Below, one piece after another: positions 16,982 through 24,046 of a stretch of DNA of 35,813 nucleotides. A model generated the notes under the pieces. That model searched no databases. It saw only the letters and a list, made by a program, of their open reading frames with translations, and was not told the DNA's origin. Source of the stretch: Gemmatimonadota bacterium (GTDB lineage Bacteria; Gemmatimonadota; Gemmatimonadetes; Longimicrobiales; Gaopeijiaceae); the NCBI GenBank assembly GCA_022561145.1, contig JADFRS010000018.1:1-35813 (forward strand), in the 5' to 3' direction. Each line of letters starts with the position of its first letter. Within the stretch, counting starts at the first letter, position 1. The translations under genes and the position numbers were made by a program.

Positions 16982-17734
16982 TCAGAGTCCGGTAGGGGCG
17001 TCGATGAACTCCCAGGGGATCTCGAAGCGTTCCTCGATATGGGCGGCGAGCGCCTTTACGCCCCACGTCTCGGTGGCGTAGTGGCCTGCGTAGTAGGCGT
17101 TCACTCCTAGCTCCATGGCCTCGTGGAACGTGTGGTGGGCACCCTCACCCGTGACCAGGGCGTCTATCCCTGCGTCCGCGGCCTCGGAAATCATGCTCGC
17201 AGCTCCTCCGGTCACGACTGCCACGCGGTTGATTTGGTCCGGCCCGCCGGGGATGAGTTTCACGGGTCCGTCGACCATCGCTGCGATCGTCTCACGGAAA
17301 GCCTCCCGCTCGGCGTCGAGAAATCCCCACCACCCTATCTCCTCTCCGGCGTAGCTACCGAATCGCTCCAACCGGTCCAGGCCGAGTCCTCGAGCGAGGA
17401 CCGCGCAGTTTCCTACCTCCGAGTGCGCGTCCAGCGGGAGATGGGCACTGAATAACGCGAGCCCCTTCGTGATCAGCGCGTGGAGCTTCCGGTAGCGGGG
17501 GCCGGTCACCCTGTGGCGTCCGTCCCAGAACAGACCGTGATGCACGATCAAGAGATCAGCGCCCCTCCGGGCTGCCTCGTTGATGACTGCCTCGCTGGCA
17601 TCGACCGCAACGCAGATACTCGTGACACGGTCAGGCCCCTCCACCTGGAGGCCGTTTATCGCCAGGGGGTAGTCGGGGAACTCCTCAAGCCGGAGATACT
17701 CCGAGAGATATTGGAGCAGGGATTCTAATTTCAT
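16982..17734 (-). CDS. Nif3-like dinuclear metal-centre protein
   Basis: This 250-residue protein is a member of the NIF3/YbgI (GTP cyclohydrolase I type 2-like) family. Metal-binding residues are visible as LIVHHGLFWDG (His65/His66), SAHLPLDAH (Asp102) and the C-terminal GHYATETWG with the preceding EGAHHTFHEA. Members form hexameric toroids with a di-metal site, and the biochemical role is still uncertain. The 250-residue length means that the extra PII-like domain of longer homologues is absent. It is 90 bases downstream of bactofilin, on the same strand, so it may be the last gene of the par operon or have its own promoter. It ends six bases from the convergent M28 gene. Confidence 0.88.
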   Translation of the reverse strand: MKLESLLQYLSEYLRLEEFPDYPLAINGLQVEGPDRVTSICVAVDASEAVINEAARRGADLLIVHHGLFWDGRHRVTGPRYRKLHALITKGLALFSAHLPLDAHSEVGNCAVLARGLGLDRLERFGSYAGEEIGWWGFLDAEREAFRETIAAMVDGPVKLIPGGPDQINRVAVVTGGAASMISEAADAGIDALVTGEGAHHTFHEAMELGVNAYYAGHYATETWGVKALAAHIEERFEIPWEFIDAPTGL

Positions 17735-17824
17735 GCGCTCCCCGCCTGAAACTGTGGAAAAGGGGCCGTTGAGGAGCAGCCACTAGGCATTTGAGCACAC
17801 CAAAGCATAGTGTAAGTCGCTATC

Positions 17825-18301
17825 TTAAACGGACTTAGAAAGTTTTCCCGACGATGTGGAAAAGTCCGGGTCGCCAGCGGGCTCCGCAAGCACGGCATTA
17901 CTCTGTCCGTCGGCGATGACATGTTCGAGCTTGGGTGCCGCCTGTTTGCCCTCCCCGACCATGATCTGGCCGTCTAGGGAGGCCCCCTCCTCGAGCTGCA
18001 TCCGGCGCGCGCGAATCGTGCCTTCGATGCGGCACGTGGCGTGCACCTCCAATCGGGATCCAATCGTCAGGGTGCCCACCACGCGGCCGGAGATCACTGC
18101 ATCCTGAGTCTCGATGTCGCCGTCGACAAAACCCTCCTTGCCTACAACCACGGCCTTGCCGGCCCGGACTGTTCCTTTAACGGCACCCTCGATCCTGAGG
18201 CTCCCCGTGGTTACGCAATCACCGGTCACCTGCATGCCGGGTCCAATGATAGAGATTACATCCTCCGGTGGTGTGCCGTTGCGGGCGCGGTCTCTTGCCA
18301 T
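17825..18301 (-). CDS. Bactofilin (polymer-forming cytoskeletal protein)
   Basis: This 158-residue protein has the DUF583/bactofilin right-handed beta-helix. Repeating short strands run from ISIIGPGMQVTGDC through GSLRIEGAVKGTVRAG, GFVDGDIETQDAVISG and CRIEGTIRARRMQLEEGA, about residues 17-125. The ends are disordered. Bactofilins polymerise without nucleotide on the inner membrane and act in cell shape, stalk or chromosome-related scaffolding. Here the gene follows an M23 peptidase (23-base gap) and parAB. Bactofilin-M23 pairs are a known shape-determining module in other phyla (for example Helicobacter and Hyphomonas), and Myxococcus bactofilins position ParABS, so the neighbourhood fits both roles. 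Confidence 0.92.
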   Translation of the reverse strand: MARDRARNGTPPEDVISIIGPGMQVTGDCVTTGSLRIEGAVKGTVRAGKAVVVGKEGFVDGDIETQDAVISGRVVGTLTIGSRLEVHATCRIEGTIRARRMQLEEGASLDGQIMVGEGKQAAPKLEHVIADGQSNAVLAEPAGDPDFSTSSGKLSKSV

Positions 18302-18324
18302 TTCCTATACCCTTCCTGTCGCCT

Positions 18325-19092
18325 TCATGGTTGTTGCACCATCGTGAGCGGATCGACCGCCTCATCATCCAGCAAGATCTCGAAGTGCAAGTGCGGCGCG
18401 GTCGAGCGGCCTGTAGATCCACTCAACGCAATTACCTCGCTGCGACGAACCCGAGCCCCTAGCGCCACAAGCGTGGTGGAAGCGTGTGCGTACAGCGTTT
18501 CATACCCGTTTCCATGGTCGATCCGAATGAAGCGCCCGTACGTCGGGTCATCACCAACCTCGGCCACCACACCGCTGCCGGCGGCTAGAATATAAGAGTC
18601 TGTGGGCACGGCGATGTCTAGGCCCGGGTGCTCACCGGCGTCTCCCGCCAAGAGGCGCTGTGTGACGAATCCCCGGTCCGTGAGCGGCCATGCCGACGGC
18701 ATGGCGGCCCCGTCCTGGGATCGTGTCGACCCCGAGCGGCGGCCGCCAGGTGGTGGGAGCCACATCTCGGACGCGGGAGGTAAACCCTCGTAACCGAACA
18801 AAGACCGAAGAGTCTCGTAGCGTTTTTCGAGATCGTTGACAACCCGAATCAGGGTCCGAACCTGTGCCTGCTCGGCATGGAGCTGAGCCACCTGATCCTC
18901 GAGATCTTCGACACGGGCGGATCGGGCGACCAGGAAGGGCCAACTGGCCAGCATGAAGACGGCAGCGCTTCCCAGAGCGATACCGCCCAGGCGGAAGGCT
19001 CTCAGCCTCTTTCGGGAGAAGCGAAACGTCCGACTTTCGCCGCCATCCTCCGGGACGAGGATGATGCTCAGGTGCGTGTTCCTCTCGCTCAT
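18325..19092 (-). CDS. M23-family (LytM) peptidoglycan endopeptidase
   Basis: This is a 255-residue envelope protein. One N-terminal membrane anchor (about 36-55), a coiled coil (about 58-100), a Pro/Gly linker and a C-terminal LytM domain are visible. The zinc site is complete: His155 and Asp159 in HPGLDIAV and His236 in HLHFE, with His234 and His203 (YAHAS) as catalytic partners, so it should be an active cross-link-cleaving enzyme rather than a degenerate activator. Its ATG overlaps the parB stop by four bases (ATGA), and bactofilin follows. That suggests it is the hydrolase localised by the bactofilin scaffold. Confidence 0.92.
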   Translation of the reverse strand: MSERNTHLSIILVPEDGGESRTFRFSRKRLRAFRLGGIALGSAAVFMLASWPFLVARSARVEDLEDQVAQLHAEQAQVRTLIRVVNDLEKRYETLRSLFGYEGLPPASEMWLPPPGGRRSGSTRSQDGAAMPSAWPLTDRGFVTQRLLAGDAGEHPGLDIAVPTDSYILAAGSGVVAEVGDDPTYGRFIRIDHGNGYETLYAHASTTLVALGARVRRSEVIALSGSTGRSTAPHLHFEILLDDEAVDPLTMVQQP

Positions 19093-19985
19093 CCAACGAC
19101 CTCGGTCGCCTCACGGCCGGCCATGAGCGCGAAGAGGCGCTCGAAGTCCTCGGGGTTGTGGAAGGGCACCTCGATTACGCCGTCTTTCTTGTTGGTGGTC
19201 CGGATTCGGACCCGCGTGGCGAGCACGGAGCGCAATTCCTCCTCGAGCGCTTGGAGGATCGGGTCCGCGCTGGTTTTTCCAGTCGCGGCGGCGGTCTTGG
19301 CTACCTGCGTGAGCCTCTTCACCTGGCGCTCAATCTCCCGCACCGACCAACCCCCACGTACTGCGCTGCGGGCGAGATCGGCCATGCGCAGCGGGTCTTC
19401 GATCGCCAAGAGGGCTCTGGCATGACCAACTGAAAGGTCGCCTTCTTCCACGAGCTTGCGCACGGACACCGGCAGGCGAAGAAGGCGCAGCATGTTGGCG
19501 ACCGTAGAGCGGTCCTTACCCACGGAGCGGGCGATCTCGTCCTGAGTTAGGCCGTATTGATCAGCGAGCGCGCGGTATCCCTGCGCCTCCTCCAGAGGAC
19601 CTAACGCCTCCCGTTGGAGGTTTTCGACGAGCGCCAATACCAGGAGGGTGTCGTCATCCACATCGCGGACGACGACCGGGACGTCATGCCATCCAAGGCT
19701 CGCGACCGCGCGAAGCCTGCGCTCGCCGGCCACGAGCTGGTAGCGCCCGTCCAACCCAGGAGCCGGTCGTACCAGGAGTGGTTGGAGGAGGCCGTTTTGG
19801 TCGATGGAGGCGGCGAGTTCCGCGAGTTCAGCCTGCGAAAAACTCCTGCGAGGCTGCTGCGGATTCGGATCCACTGACGAAACGGCAACCCGTTGGACGT
19901 CGCCTTTGGGGGGCTCGGTTGTCATGTAATCGCCGAGCAACGCACCCAACCCCTTGCCCAAACGATCCTTCGTTGGCCGACTCAC
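19089..19985 (-). CDS. parB: Chromosome-partitioning protein ParB
   Basis: This 298-residue protein is a CTP-dependent DNA clamp that loads at parS and spreads. It contains LGKGLGALLGDY at the N-terminus, which typically contacts ParA, then the CTPase motif GERRLRA (87-93) and VVRDVDDDTLLVLALVENLQ. The helix-turn-helix follows (GLTQDEIARSVGKDRSTVANM), then the dimerisation end. I take the GTG at 19985, which overlaps the parA stop by four bases (GTGA). The open frame upstream lies inside parA. A perfect parS site lies 1.5 kb away at 21458. It is co-translated with ParA upstream and the M23 peptidase downstream. Confidence 0.95.
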   Translation of the reverse strand: MSRPTKDRLGKGLGALLGDYMTTEPPKGDVQRVAVSSVDPNPQQPRRSFSQAELAELAASIDQNGLLQPLLVRPAPGLDGRYQLVAGERRLRAVASLGWHDVPVVVRDVDDDTLLVLALVENLQREALGPLEEAQGYRALADQYGLTQDEIARSVGKDRSTVANMLRLLRLPVSVRKLVEEGDLSVGHARALLAIEDPLRMADLARSAVRGGWSVREIERQVKRLTQVAKTAAATGKTSADPILQALEEELRSVLATRVRIRTTNKKDGVIEVPFHNPEDFERLFALMAGREATEVVG

Positions 19986-20788
19986 GCCCCGGTCACCTCC
20001 ATGGTCGAAAGGCTTGCCGATGTCGTGTCGCCGCGGCCTGCGACCATCTCCCGCGCAAGGCTGAGGTAGCACTGCGCTCCTGCTGATAGCACGTCGTATT
20101 GCAGGATGGGCTTGCCGAAGCTGGGCGCCTCCGCAAGGCGCACGTTGCGGGGGATCACCGTCTTGTACACGCGGTCGCCGAAGTACTCACGGGCCTCGGA
20201 GGCAACCTGTTTCGAGAGCTTCAGGCGGCCGTCGTACATCGTGAGAAGCACACCTTCTATCTCGAGGGTCCGATTGAGCCCACGCTGAACCAGCCTCACG
20301 GTATTGAGAAGCTGGCTGAGGCCCTCGAGGGCGTAGAACTCGCACTGGATCGGGATCATCACGGAATCCGCCGCCGTGAGAGTGTTCAGGGTGAGGAGGC
20401 CCAGCGAGGGGGGGCAGTCGATCAGAATGAAGTCGTATTCGTCGCGAAGCGATTCCAGCACTCGCCGCAAGACCAATTCGCGTGACCCTGCGTTGACCAA
20501 CTCGATCTCCGCTCCCACGAGGTCGCGAGTGGAGGGAATGAGGTCGAGAAACGGTACGCTCACGCCGGATCGCACGCAGTCGCCCACCGGAACGCCCCGC
20601 ATGAGCGTATCGTAAATCGTGGGCCCGTCTCGGGAGGCCCCGAGCCCGCTCGTGGCATTGGCCTGAGGATCCATGTCAACGATGAGAGTGCGGTGTTCCG
20701 CGACCGCCAACGATGCCCCGAGGTTTATGGCGGTCGTGGTCTTACCCACACCGCCTTTTTGGTTGGCAATAGCGATTACGCGCGACAT
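19982..20788 (-). CDS. parA: Chromosome-partitioning ATPase ParA (Soj)
   Basis: This 268-residue protein is a Walker-type ATPase that moves ParB-parS complexes over the nucleoid. The deviant Walker A motif KGGVGKTTT is at residues 11-19, and Walker B appears in DFILIDCPPSLGLLTLN. There is no N-terminal DNA-binding extension, so it is the short chromosomal type. A housekeeping-like promoter lies just upstream (20837-20865). It is the first gene of parA-parB-M23-bactofilin. The ancestral neighbour rsmG is not next to it. A plus-strand lipoprotein gene is found there instead. Confidence 0.96.
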   Translation of the reverse strand: MSRVIAIANQKGGVGKTTTAINLGASLAVAEHRTLIVDMDPQANATSGLGASRDGPTIYDTLMRGVPVGDCVRSGVSVPFLDLIPSTRDLVGAEIELVNAGSRELVLRRVLESLRDEYDFILIDCPPSLGLLTLNTLTAADSVMIPIQCEFYALEGLSQLLNTVRLVQRGLNRTLEIEGVLLTMYDGRLKLSKQVASEAREYFGDRVYKTVIPRNVRLAEAPSFGKPILQYDVLSAGAQCYLSLAREMVAGRGDTTSASLSTMEVTGA

Positions 20789-20836
20789 TCTCGGGCACCG
20801 ATCGGGAATAGCTGACTCGCATCCGGAAGGTCGACG

Positions 20837-20865
20837 AATATACGCGCGGCCGTTCCTCTCGTAAA
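20837..20865 (-). promoter_or_regulatory. Probable parA operon promoter
   Basis: On the minus strand, TTTACG (20865-20860), a 17-base spacer and TATATT (20842-20837) resemble a housekeeping promoter with a near-consensus -10 box. Transcription would start about 40 bases before the parA ATG. The GC-rich surroundings make the AT-rich -10 stand out. Confidence 0.5.
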
Positions 20866-20952
20866 GCTGATGTTTTGTGGCGCGAGGTGGGGGGTCCCGA
20901 CTACATTTCGCTTAGGCGGACGATCGAAGGGCCTACGGAAGGTCCGGAAGGG

Positions 20953-21426
20953 ATGGGCATGGGATCCAGAGCATTCAGGATCGCGACCAAGGCAGTTGTG
21001 TTGTTCCTGGCGGGTGTGGCGGTTTCTTGCGGGGGGGACTCATCCGGCCCGGGCGATACGCCGGGGCCGGATTTCATGGTCGGGGATTGGATGGCCACGG
21101 TGCTGGTCATCACGAGCACTGTCAATCCGGAGGTTTCCCGGGATCTTATGGCGGCGGGAGCCACGTTCACTCTTTTGGTCCAGCCGTCGGGCCGGTACAC
21201 GGCTATCCTGTCCGCGCTTGGGCAATCATCTAGCGAATCGGGCATTCTCTACGTGGAAGGCCCCCAGGTCGTCTTTCGTAGAAGCATTCCTTCGGTCGAG
21301 GTTTCCCGGTCCACGTGGGTACGTGAGGGGGCTGACGTCATCCTGACCGGGCCGACCGAATACGACTTCAATCTGGACGGCATGGTCGAGGACGGAACGA
21401 TCGTGATCAGGCTCACTCCGCGTTAA
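20953..21426 (+). CDS. Small lipoprotein of unknown function
   Basis: This protein of about 157 residues has a lipoprotein-type signal (hydrophobic run VVLFLAGVAVS before Cys26), a short Gly/Ser/Pro spacer and a compact, probably beta-rich domain of ~115 residues. The domain begins GPDFMVGDWMAT and includes FTLLVQPSGRYTAIL and EYDFNLDGMVED. This lipocalin-like layout is common among secreted lipoproteins of this kind of bacterium. The ATG at 20953 is preceded by GGAAGG. The gene is alone on the plus strand, against the direction of all its neighbours, between parA and the parS site, where rsmG is often found. I do not recognise a named family. Confidence 0.65.
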   Translation: MGMGSRAFRIATKAVVLFLAGVAVSCGGDSSGPGDTPGPDFMVGDWMATVLVITSTVNPEVSRDLMAAGATFTLLVQPSGRYTAILSALGQSSSESGILYVEGPQVVFRRSIPSVEVSRSTWVREGADVILTGPTEYDFNLDGMVEDGTIVIRLTPR

Positions 21427-21432
21427 CTGGGC

Positions 21433-21450
21433 ACCCCCCTGCTTTGGGGT
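21433..21450 (+). terminator. Weak hairpin after the small lipoprotein gene
   Basis: ACCCC, an eight-base loop and GGGGT form a five-pair stem followed by only a short T stretch (TTCCG). It sits seven bases after the stop codon of the lipoprotein gene and could end its transcript before parS. The short stem and poor T-run keep confidence low. Confidence 0.35.
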
Positions 21451-21457
21451 TTCCGAA

Positions 21458-21473
21458 TGTTTCACGTGAAACA
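21458..21473. promoter_or_regulatory. parS centromere site
   Basis: TGTTTCACGTGAAACA is a perfect 16-base palindrome and an exact match to the widely conserved chromosomal parS sequence bound by ParB. It lies in the intergenic space between the small lipoprotein gene and mnmG, about 8.2 kb from the candidate oriC and close to parAB. I saw no second exact copy in this window. Confidence 0.95.
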
Positions 21474-21574
21474 CTAGGAATAAGGGGGTCCTTCGTGACC
21501 CGAAGGCCCTGTCCGCTCGAGGTGTCCTATGCAAACTCTGTGCATCGTGCGCGCGTATGGGTCTACCGCTTGAA

Positions 21575-21602
21575 ATAGAAAAAGGGCTGCTCCCGGAGGC
21601 CC
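21575..21602 (-). terminator. Intrinsic terminator of the mnmG transcript
   Basis: On the minus strand, just past the mnmG stop, GGGC-CTC, loop CGG, GAG-CA-GCCC forms a GC-rich stem with a two-base bulge. It is followed by TTTTTCTATTT. Position, orientation and T-run fit a rho-independent terminator closing the mnmE-to-mnmG gene run. Confidence 0.65.
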
Positions 21603-21604
21603 GC

Positions 21605-23509
21605 TCAGCGGCTTGGGACGGCGACTGCCCCTGAGCCTCCGGCCGCCCGCCAACGGCGAACCTCCATCATCAGGTTTTGGAGGTCTGCGGGCGAGACGCC
21701 GGAAATCCGTCCTGCCTGCGCCAGCGTGGTGGGCCGCACTCGATCGAGTTTTTCGCGGGCCTCGTGCGACAGCGTGAGGAAATCCGAATAGGGAGTCTCC
21801 TCCAGTAGCACGAAGCCGGCCTGCTCCCTCAGCTTCTCCGCTCGATCGATCTCCCGAGCGACGTACCCTTCATACTTGAGTTCGACCTCCACAGCCGCCA
21901 AAGCGTCGCCCGCACTCTCGTGATCGAACGGCGCCCCTCCCACCCGTGCGATCTCGGCAGCGTTGACACCCGGTCTCTTGAGTAGAACCAGCGCCGGCGT
22001 GGGCTCGGTGATTCCGGGAGTGCCGAGCCGCTCGAGTATCGGAGCTACGGACTCGGGCTGGACAGAGGCGGTTCGGAACCAACCCACAATACGGTCTTCA
22101 GCCGCGAGCCGTTCGGTCAGAACCCCCCGCTGCTCGGGAGTGAGCATCCCACGCGCCTCCGCCACCGGACCGAGGCGCCGCACAGCGTTGTCCTGCCGCA
22201 AGAGCAGGCGGTACTCCGCCCTCGACGTGAACAGCCGGTACGGCTCGTCCACTCCCTTGGTTACGAGGTCGTCGACCAGCACACCGAGGTAGGCTTGGTC
22301 ACGCTCGAGAATCAGGGGTGGCTCTCCCCGGGCGAGAAACGCTGCGTTGAATCCGGCGATGAGCCCCTGCCCCGCCGCCTCTTCGTAGCCGGTCGTTCCG
22401 TTGATCTGCCCCGCCAAGAACAGACCCGGGATGGCCTTCACTTCGAGGGTGTGCGTGAGCTGGTGGGGCGGAAAGTAGTCGTACTCGATCGCGTACCCGG
22501 CACGCGTCATCTCGACGCGTTCGAGGCCGGGCACCGTCCGCAGGAACTCCAACTGGATTTCCGCCGGGAGCGACGTCGAGAGCCCATTCACATAAAGCTC
22601 GGTCGTGTCGAGTCCCTCCGGCTCCAGGAAGACTTGATGCCGCGACGCATCAGGAAATCGAACGATCTTGTCCTCGATCGAGGGACAGTACCTCGGGCCT
22701 CGGCCGGCGATCGCACCGCCATAGAGTGCGCTTGTGTGCAGACTCCGCTCTACCACCTTCCGAAGTTCGACGCCCGTCCATGTGATCCAGCAGGGCCGCT
22801 GCTCGGGCACCTCCTCCCGCTGGTAGGCACTGAATCGGAAATCCCCCGGGTCCCCGTCCTGCCGCTCGAGAGCGTCGAAGTCGACCGTGCGTCCATCGAT
22901 TCTGGGCGGCGTGCCGGTCTTGAAACGTGCGACCTCGAGCCCCCTACGGGCCATCTCCTCCGCCAGGTCGACCGACGGGGCCTCTCCAGCCCGGCCGGCT
23001 GGCACCGGATCCTCGCCACCAATATGGATCTCGCCTCTGAGGAAGGTCCCGGCCGTCACGACCACGGTCCGGGAATCGATGCGTCGACCCGCACCGGTAA
23101 TCACCCCGACGGCTGCACCCCCCTCCATCACCAAGCCGGTTACCATGTCCTCGATCATCTCGAGGCCTGGCAGCTCTTCCAGAATCCGTCTCACTTCCAC
23201 CGGGTAGAGCGCCCGGTCGCACTGTGCCCTGGGCCCCCAGACGGCGGGCCCCTTCGAGCGGTTCAGCATCCGAAACTGGATCCGGGAAGCATCCGTGGCA
23301 CGACCCATGACGCCCCCCATGGCGTCGACTTCGCGCACAACGACCCCTTTCGCAATCCCTCCGATGGCCGGGTTGCAACTCATCTGGCCGACACGGTGGA
23401 GCTCCGGAGTGATGAGGAGGGCACGAGCGCCGATACGCGCAGCCGCAGCCGCAGCCTCAGTCCCCGCGTGACCTCCGCCTATCACAACGACGTCGTACAT
23501 TCCGTCCAT
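21605..23509 (-). CDS. mnmG: tRNA uridine-5-carboxymethylaminomethyl modification enzyme MnmG (GidA)
   Basis: This 634-residue FAD enzyme works with MnmE to modify U34 of several tRNAs, using methylenetetrahydrofolate and glycine or ammonium. The FAD dinucleotide motif [10 protein letters not shown] is at residues 11-20. [24 protein letters not shown] and [13 protein letters not shown] are all family signatures, and the helical C-terminal domain ends in the [13 protein letters not shown] region. An in-frame ATG at 23500 (starting [10 protein letters not shown]) is an equally possible start. mnmE is nearby on the same strand, with acylphosphatase and a small ORF between. A terminator follows directly. 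Confidence 0.96.
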   Translation of the reverse strand: MDGMYDVVVIGGGHAGTEAAAAAARIGARALLITPELHRVGQMSCNPAIGGIAKGVVVREVDAMGGVMGRATDASRIQFRMLNRSKGPAVWGPRAQCDRALYPVEVRRILEELPGLEMIEDMVTGLVMEGGAAVGVITGAGRRIDSRTVVVTAGTFLRGEIHIGGEDPVPAGRAGEAPSVDLAEEMARRGLEVARFKTGTPPRIDGRTVDFDALERQDGDPGDFRFSAYQREEVPEQRPCWITWTGVELRKVVERSLHTSALYGGAIAGRGPRYCPSIEDKIVRFPDASRHQVFLEPEGLDTTELYVNGLSTSLPAEIQLEFLRTVPGLERVEMTRAGYAIEYDYFPPHQLTHTLEVKAIPGLFLAGQINGTTGYEEAAGQGLIAGFNAAFLARGEPPLILERDQAYLGVLVDDLVTKGVDEPYRLFTSRAEYRLLLRQDNAVRRLGPVAEARGMLTPEQRGVLTERLAAEDRIVGWFRTASVQPESVAPILERLGTPGITEPTPALVLLKRPGVNAAEIARVGGAPFDHESAGDALAAVEVELKYEGYVAREIDRAEKLREQAGFVLLEETPYSDFLTLSHEAREKLDRVRPTTLAQAGRISGVSPADLQNLMMEVRRWRAAGGSGAVAVPSR

Positions 23510-23522
23510 CCGTCAAAGATTT

Positions 23523-23810
23523 CTAGAGAAGAATCTCGAACCGGTCCGTCGAAAGCCGGCCTTCGGACGGGACTCTCTCGACCCGGTCCACTTTGGCCAT
23601 CCAAGGACCATCCGCGAGCTGCGTCTCGAACGCCTCCAGCACCTCCGGCGGCGCCGTAGCGTGTACTACCACCGACCCATCGGGCCAGTTCTGGGCGCTT
23701 CCGCACACACCCAACTCCGTCGCGATCTCCCGGGCCCACCACCGATATCCTACGCCCTGGACCCGTCCCGTCACCCTATACCCCACCTGGGTCCAACCGA
23801 CGCTATCCAC
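23523..23810 (-). CDS. Acylphosphatase
   Basis: This 95-residue enzyme hydrolyses the carboxyl-phosphate bond of acyl phosphates such as carbamoyl or acetyl phosphate. The family motif GRVQGVGYRWWAR carries the phosphate-binding loop and the catalytic Arg, and the catalytic Asn is in SAQNWPDGSVVV. Length and domain are normal. The start is a GTG three bases after the stop of the preceding small ORF. A later in-frame GTG, beginning at the family's own first strand, is possible. It sits 13 bases ahead of mnmG and is presumably co-transcribed with it. Confidence 0.9.
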   Translation of the reverse strand: MDSVGWTQVGYRVTGRVQGVGYRWWAREIATELGVCGSAQNWPDGSVVVHATAPPEVLEAFETQLADGPWMAKVDRVERVPSEGRLSTDRFEILL

Positions 23811-23813
23811 CCC

Positions 23814-23975
23814 TCATTTCGCTCGCGGCGTGAGGTCCGGCCCATGCGCAGGCGCGGGGGACTCATGATCCGCCCGCAACTCGCCGGGCTTGGGCGCGTG
23901 CTCTGGCGACCACAGACCCTCAGGCAGTTCGGATATCGGAGCACCCCCGACGCCGGCTTCGTTATAGAGGTACAT
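23814..23975 (-). CDS. Doubtful small ORF between mnmE and acylphosphatase (53 aa)
   Basis: The ATG at 23975 opens a 53-residue, Pro/Glu/His-rich frame (YNEAGVGGAPISELPEGLWS onward) that stops four bases before the acylphosphatase start. Third codon positions are mostly G or C, as in real genes here. Just upstream, a GTG at 24030 opens a second 22-residue frame, one base out of register, whose product is a membrane helix (TYAWLAVILVLVVGA). It stops at 23962, inside the first ORF. Together they would make a sensible small tail-anchored or single-span protein if one base were different. They may be one frameshifted gene, two coupled micro-genes, or non-coding. I recognise no family. Confidence 0.35.
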   Translation of the reverse strand: MYLYNEAGVGGAPISELPEGLWSPEHAPKPGELRADHESPAPAHGPDLTPRAK

Positions 23976-24046
23976 GCGCGCCGACCACGAGAACAAGGAT
24001 TACGGCCAGCCACGCGTAGGTACGTCCCACGGTTTCGTCTCGCTCT

